Source of the DNA: an uncultured bacterium
Lineage (GTDB): Bacteria; Bacillota; Clostridia; Oscillospirales; Acutalibacteraceae
Assembly: GCA_905215105.1 (NCBI GenBank)
Contig: CAJMOI010000124.1
Coordinates: forward strand, 1 to 5,938
Direction of reading: 5' to 3'
Length of the DNA stretch: 5,938 nucleotides
Shown here: piece after piece, positions 5,855 to 5,938 of the stretch
Layout of the letters: each line of letters starts with the position of its first letter
Position numbering within the stretch: the stretch's first letter is position 1
Position numbers and translations under genes: made by a program
The notes under the pieces: generated by a model
The model's database searches: none
What the model was told of the DNA's origin: nothing
The model's input: only the letters and a program-made list of their open reading frames with translations

Positions 5855-5866
5855 CCGGACGTCCGG
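5855..5866. repeat. Perfect 12-bp palindrome
   Basis: CCGGACGTCCGG is perfectly self-complementary. It lies about 70 bp upstream of the -35 of the CPBP promoter, in non-coding DNA. It could be a protein-binding site, but no T-run makes it a terminator. Confidence 0.4.
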
Positions 5867-5904
5867 ATTCTGCAAATAAGGACGCTGTTTTTTCAAATTC
5901 AGGA

Positions 5905-5931
5905 CCTGTACCCTGCCCCCTGTACAGGGTA
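5905..5931. repeat. Nested dyads at the right edge, possible operator
   Basis: Three overlapping symmetries occur here. CCTGTAC (5905-5911) pairs with GTACAGG (5922-5928) across 10 bp. TACCCTG (5909-5915) pairs with CAGGGTA (5925-5931) across 9 bp. CCCTGTACAGGG (5918-5929) is a perfect palindrome. On the plus strand a TATGAT hexamer (5930-5935) adjoins the dyad, with a weak TGTACC 17 bp upstream of it, so this could be a regulated promoter firing rightward out of the window. No T-run follows on either strand, so it is not a standard terminator. Confidence 0.4.
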
Positions 5932-5938
5932 TGATGAA

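Larger units (their letters stand above)
5785..5938. other. Non-coding upstream region at the right edge
   Basis: No convincing coding frame with a ribosome binding site is seen on either strand here. The stretch holds the two palindromic elements described separately and is otherwise featureless, AT-richer than the genes. It probably separates the CPBP-tadA unit from a gene lying outside the window. Confidence 0.6.

Noticed and set aside
1..5938. CRISPR array, insertion sequence, tRNA or rRNA
   Set aside because: No regularly spaced repeats, transposase-like frame, terminal inverted repeats with duplications, or tRNA/rRNA consensus stretches were seen. Coding is dense and of uniform style.

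Overview
The window reads as ordinary chromosomal DNA from a moderately GC-rich Firmicute, most likely a gut clostridium of the Oscillospiraceae/Ruminococcaceae type. This rests on strong AAGGAGG-type ribosome binding sites, sigma-A-like promoters, and the set of families present: a COG2509 flavoprotein, an HI0933/BaiN-like flavoprotein, a COG2426 membrane protein, a YbjN-like protein, and a CPBP protease joined to tadA. The taxonomy is an inference from gene content and style, not from a marker gene. All six genes lie on the minus strand, so transcription runs from right to left.

From right to left: bases 5714-5938 are non-coding and carry several short palindromes and a good promoter (TTGACA, 18 nt, CATAAT). 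This promoter drives a two-gene unit made of a CPBP-family intramembrane protease and tadA, the tRNA adenosine-34 deaminase, joined by an ATGA overlap. I see no intrinsic terminator after tadA. A short AT-rich gap follows, with a strong promoter (TTGACT, 16 nt, TATAAT) for a single YbjN-like gene. That gene ends at a strong 12-bp GC-rich hairpin terminator.

After a 240-bp intergenic region with nested inverted repeats and a candidate promoter/operator comes a tightly packed three-gene operon. It encodes a four-helix COG2426 small multidrug-export-like membrane protein, an HI0933/BaiN-like FAD oxidoreductase (GTG start in a GTGA overlap), and a COG2509 FAD-dependent dehydrogenase (17-bp overlap). 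The last gene runs off the left edge, missing only its C-terminal end.

The genes look intact, and I see no mobile element, CRISPR array, tRNA or rRNA. I do not find a clearly new multi-gene system. The points most worth a second look are a canonical G-quadruplex motif on the template strand at the junction of the two flavoprotein genes, the odd basic proline-rich tail it encodes, the coupling of two poorly characterised flavoproteins with a membrane protein, and 24-bp dyads near two putative promoters.
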